Assembly: GCA_023665245.1 (NCBI GenBank)
Contig: JAMPEH010000138.1
Span: 1-6,406 of the forward strand
Direction: 5' to 3'
Length of the DNA: 6,406 nucleotides
Source: Muribaculaceae bacterium
GTDB lineage: Bacteria > Pseudomonadota > Alphaproteobacteria > Rs-D84
The translations under genes were made by a program, and so were the position numbers. Shown here one piece after another: positions 6,158 through 6,406 of this stretch. The first letter of the stretch is position 1; each line of letters opens with the position of its first letter. Under the pieces are notes generated by a model. That model did no database searches. It saw nothing but the letters and a program-made list of their open reading frames with translations, and was not told the DNA's origin.

Positions 6158-6406
6158 TCAGCCTCCTCCGCAAATATCAAGAATTATTTCCTCCTGCCCC
6201 ATCATCCAACCCACAAACTGGGCATTGTTCATTTTCCCTTGCTTCACCAGTTGCTTTTGCTTCAGCGCCTCACGGCGGAACTGTTTCAGCGCGGCCTTTG
6301 CCCGCTCGATCTGCTCCGGTGGGGCGCTGTTCTTTTTCAGCTTGGCGATACGGTTATACCAGAACATATACTCCCGGTCGTATGCGTGTTCGCAGTCCAG
6401 CTCCTT
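6158..6406 (-). CDS. C-terminal end of an unidentified protein, truncated by the window edge
   Basis: The frame is open on the - strand from the window edge to a TGA at 6158-6160, giving the last 82 residues. The methionine codon at 6365-6367 is unlikely to be the start: the frame continues upstream with protein-like sequence (KELDCEHAYDREY) to the edge, and no convincing ribosome site sits before that methionine. The segment is rich in Lys, Arg and Glu and strongly helical (WYNRIAKLKKN, then ERAKAALKQFRREALKQKQLV), followed by GKMNNAQFVGWMMGQEEIIL and a CGGG tail. The pattern of a basic helix, a 'G-[KE]-M/I...F..W' turn and a short final helix resembles the C-termini of clostridial zinc-finger-like proteins of mobile elements, such as the DUF6076 type, but this is a weak memory-based resemblance. 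It converges on hsdR and is not part of the hsd operon. Its function is unknown. Confidence 0.6.
   Translation of the reverse strand, partial: KELDCEHAYDREYMFWYNRIAKLKKNSAPPEQIERAKAALKQFRREALKQKQLVKQGKMNNAQFVGWMMGQEEIILDICGGG

Overview
The window holds one complete, apparently intact type I restriction-modification operon, hsdM-hsdS-hsdR, on the + strand. It is flanked by a short GC- and C-rich stretch on the left, and on the right by a repeat-containing spacer and the 3' end of an unrelated convergent gene on the - strand. HsdM, the architecture of HsdS and HsdR all resemble the type IC (EcoR124I-like) family. Codon and base composition of hsdM and hsdR (GC-rich by eye), the strong Shine-Dalgarno sites and a near-consensus vegetative promoter suggest a moderately GC-rich Firmicute, plausibly a gut clostridium of the Oscillospiraceae/Ruminococcaceae type. 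That placement is inference from style only.

Layout: bases 1-108 are GC-rich with no gene I can name. A TTGCGA-17-TATAAT promoter lies at 109-137, and a GGAGGG ribosome site selects ATG 188 as the hsdM start. hsdM (188-1756), hsdS (1753-2916) and hsdR (2913-5984) are joined by two ATGA stop-start overlaps, each with a ribosome site inside the end of the gene before, so the subunits are probably made from one message by coupled translation. Bases 5985-6157 are non-coding and carry a 23-bp direct repeat, two copies 65 bp apart, built from a 9-mer that occurs four times. The rightmost gene runs on the - strand from beyond the window edge to a stop at 6158.

How the genes work together: HsdS supplies two target-recognition domains that read the two halves of a split DNA site. 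Two HsdM subunits bind it and methylate adenine in each half. HsdR adds the SF2 translocase motor and a PD-(D/E)XK nuclease that cuts unmodified DNA away from the site. All catalytic motifs of HsdM and HsdR are present, so the system looks functional.

The most interesting features are in hsdS. Three perfect 12-bp tandem units encode ELTA-ELTA-ELTA (the TAEL repeat known from EcoR124-type enzymes) in the spacer between the recognition domains, a documented way of changing the recognised spacing. The recognition domains are also much more AT-rich than the rest of the operon, which points to domain exchange. I found no extra defence, toxin-antitoxin, invertase or second hsdS gene, and no evidence for a wholly new system here.
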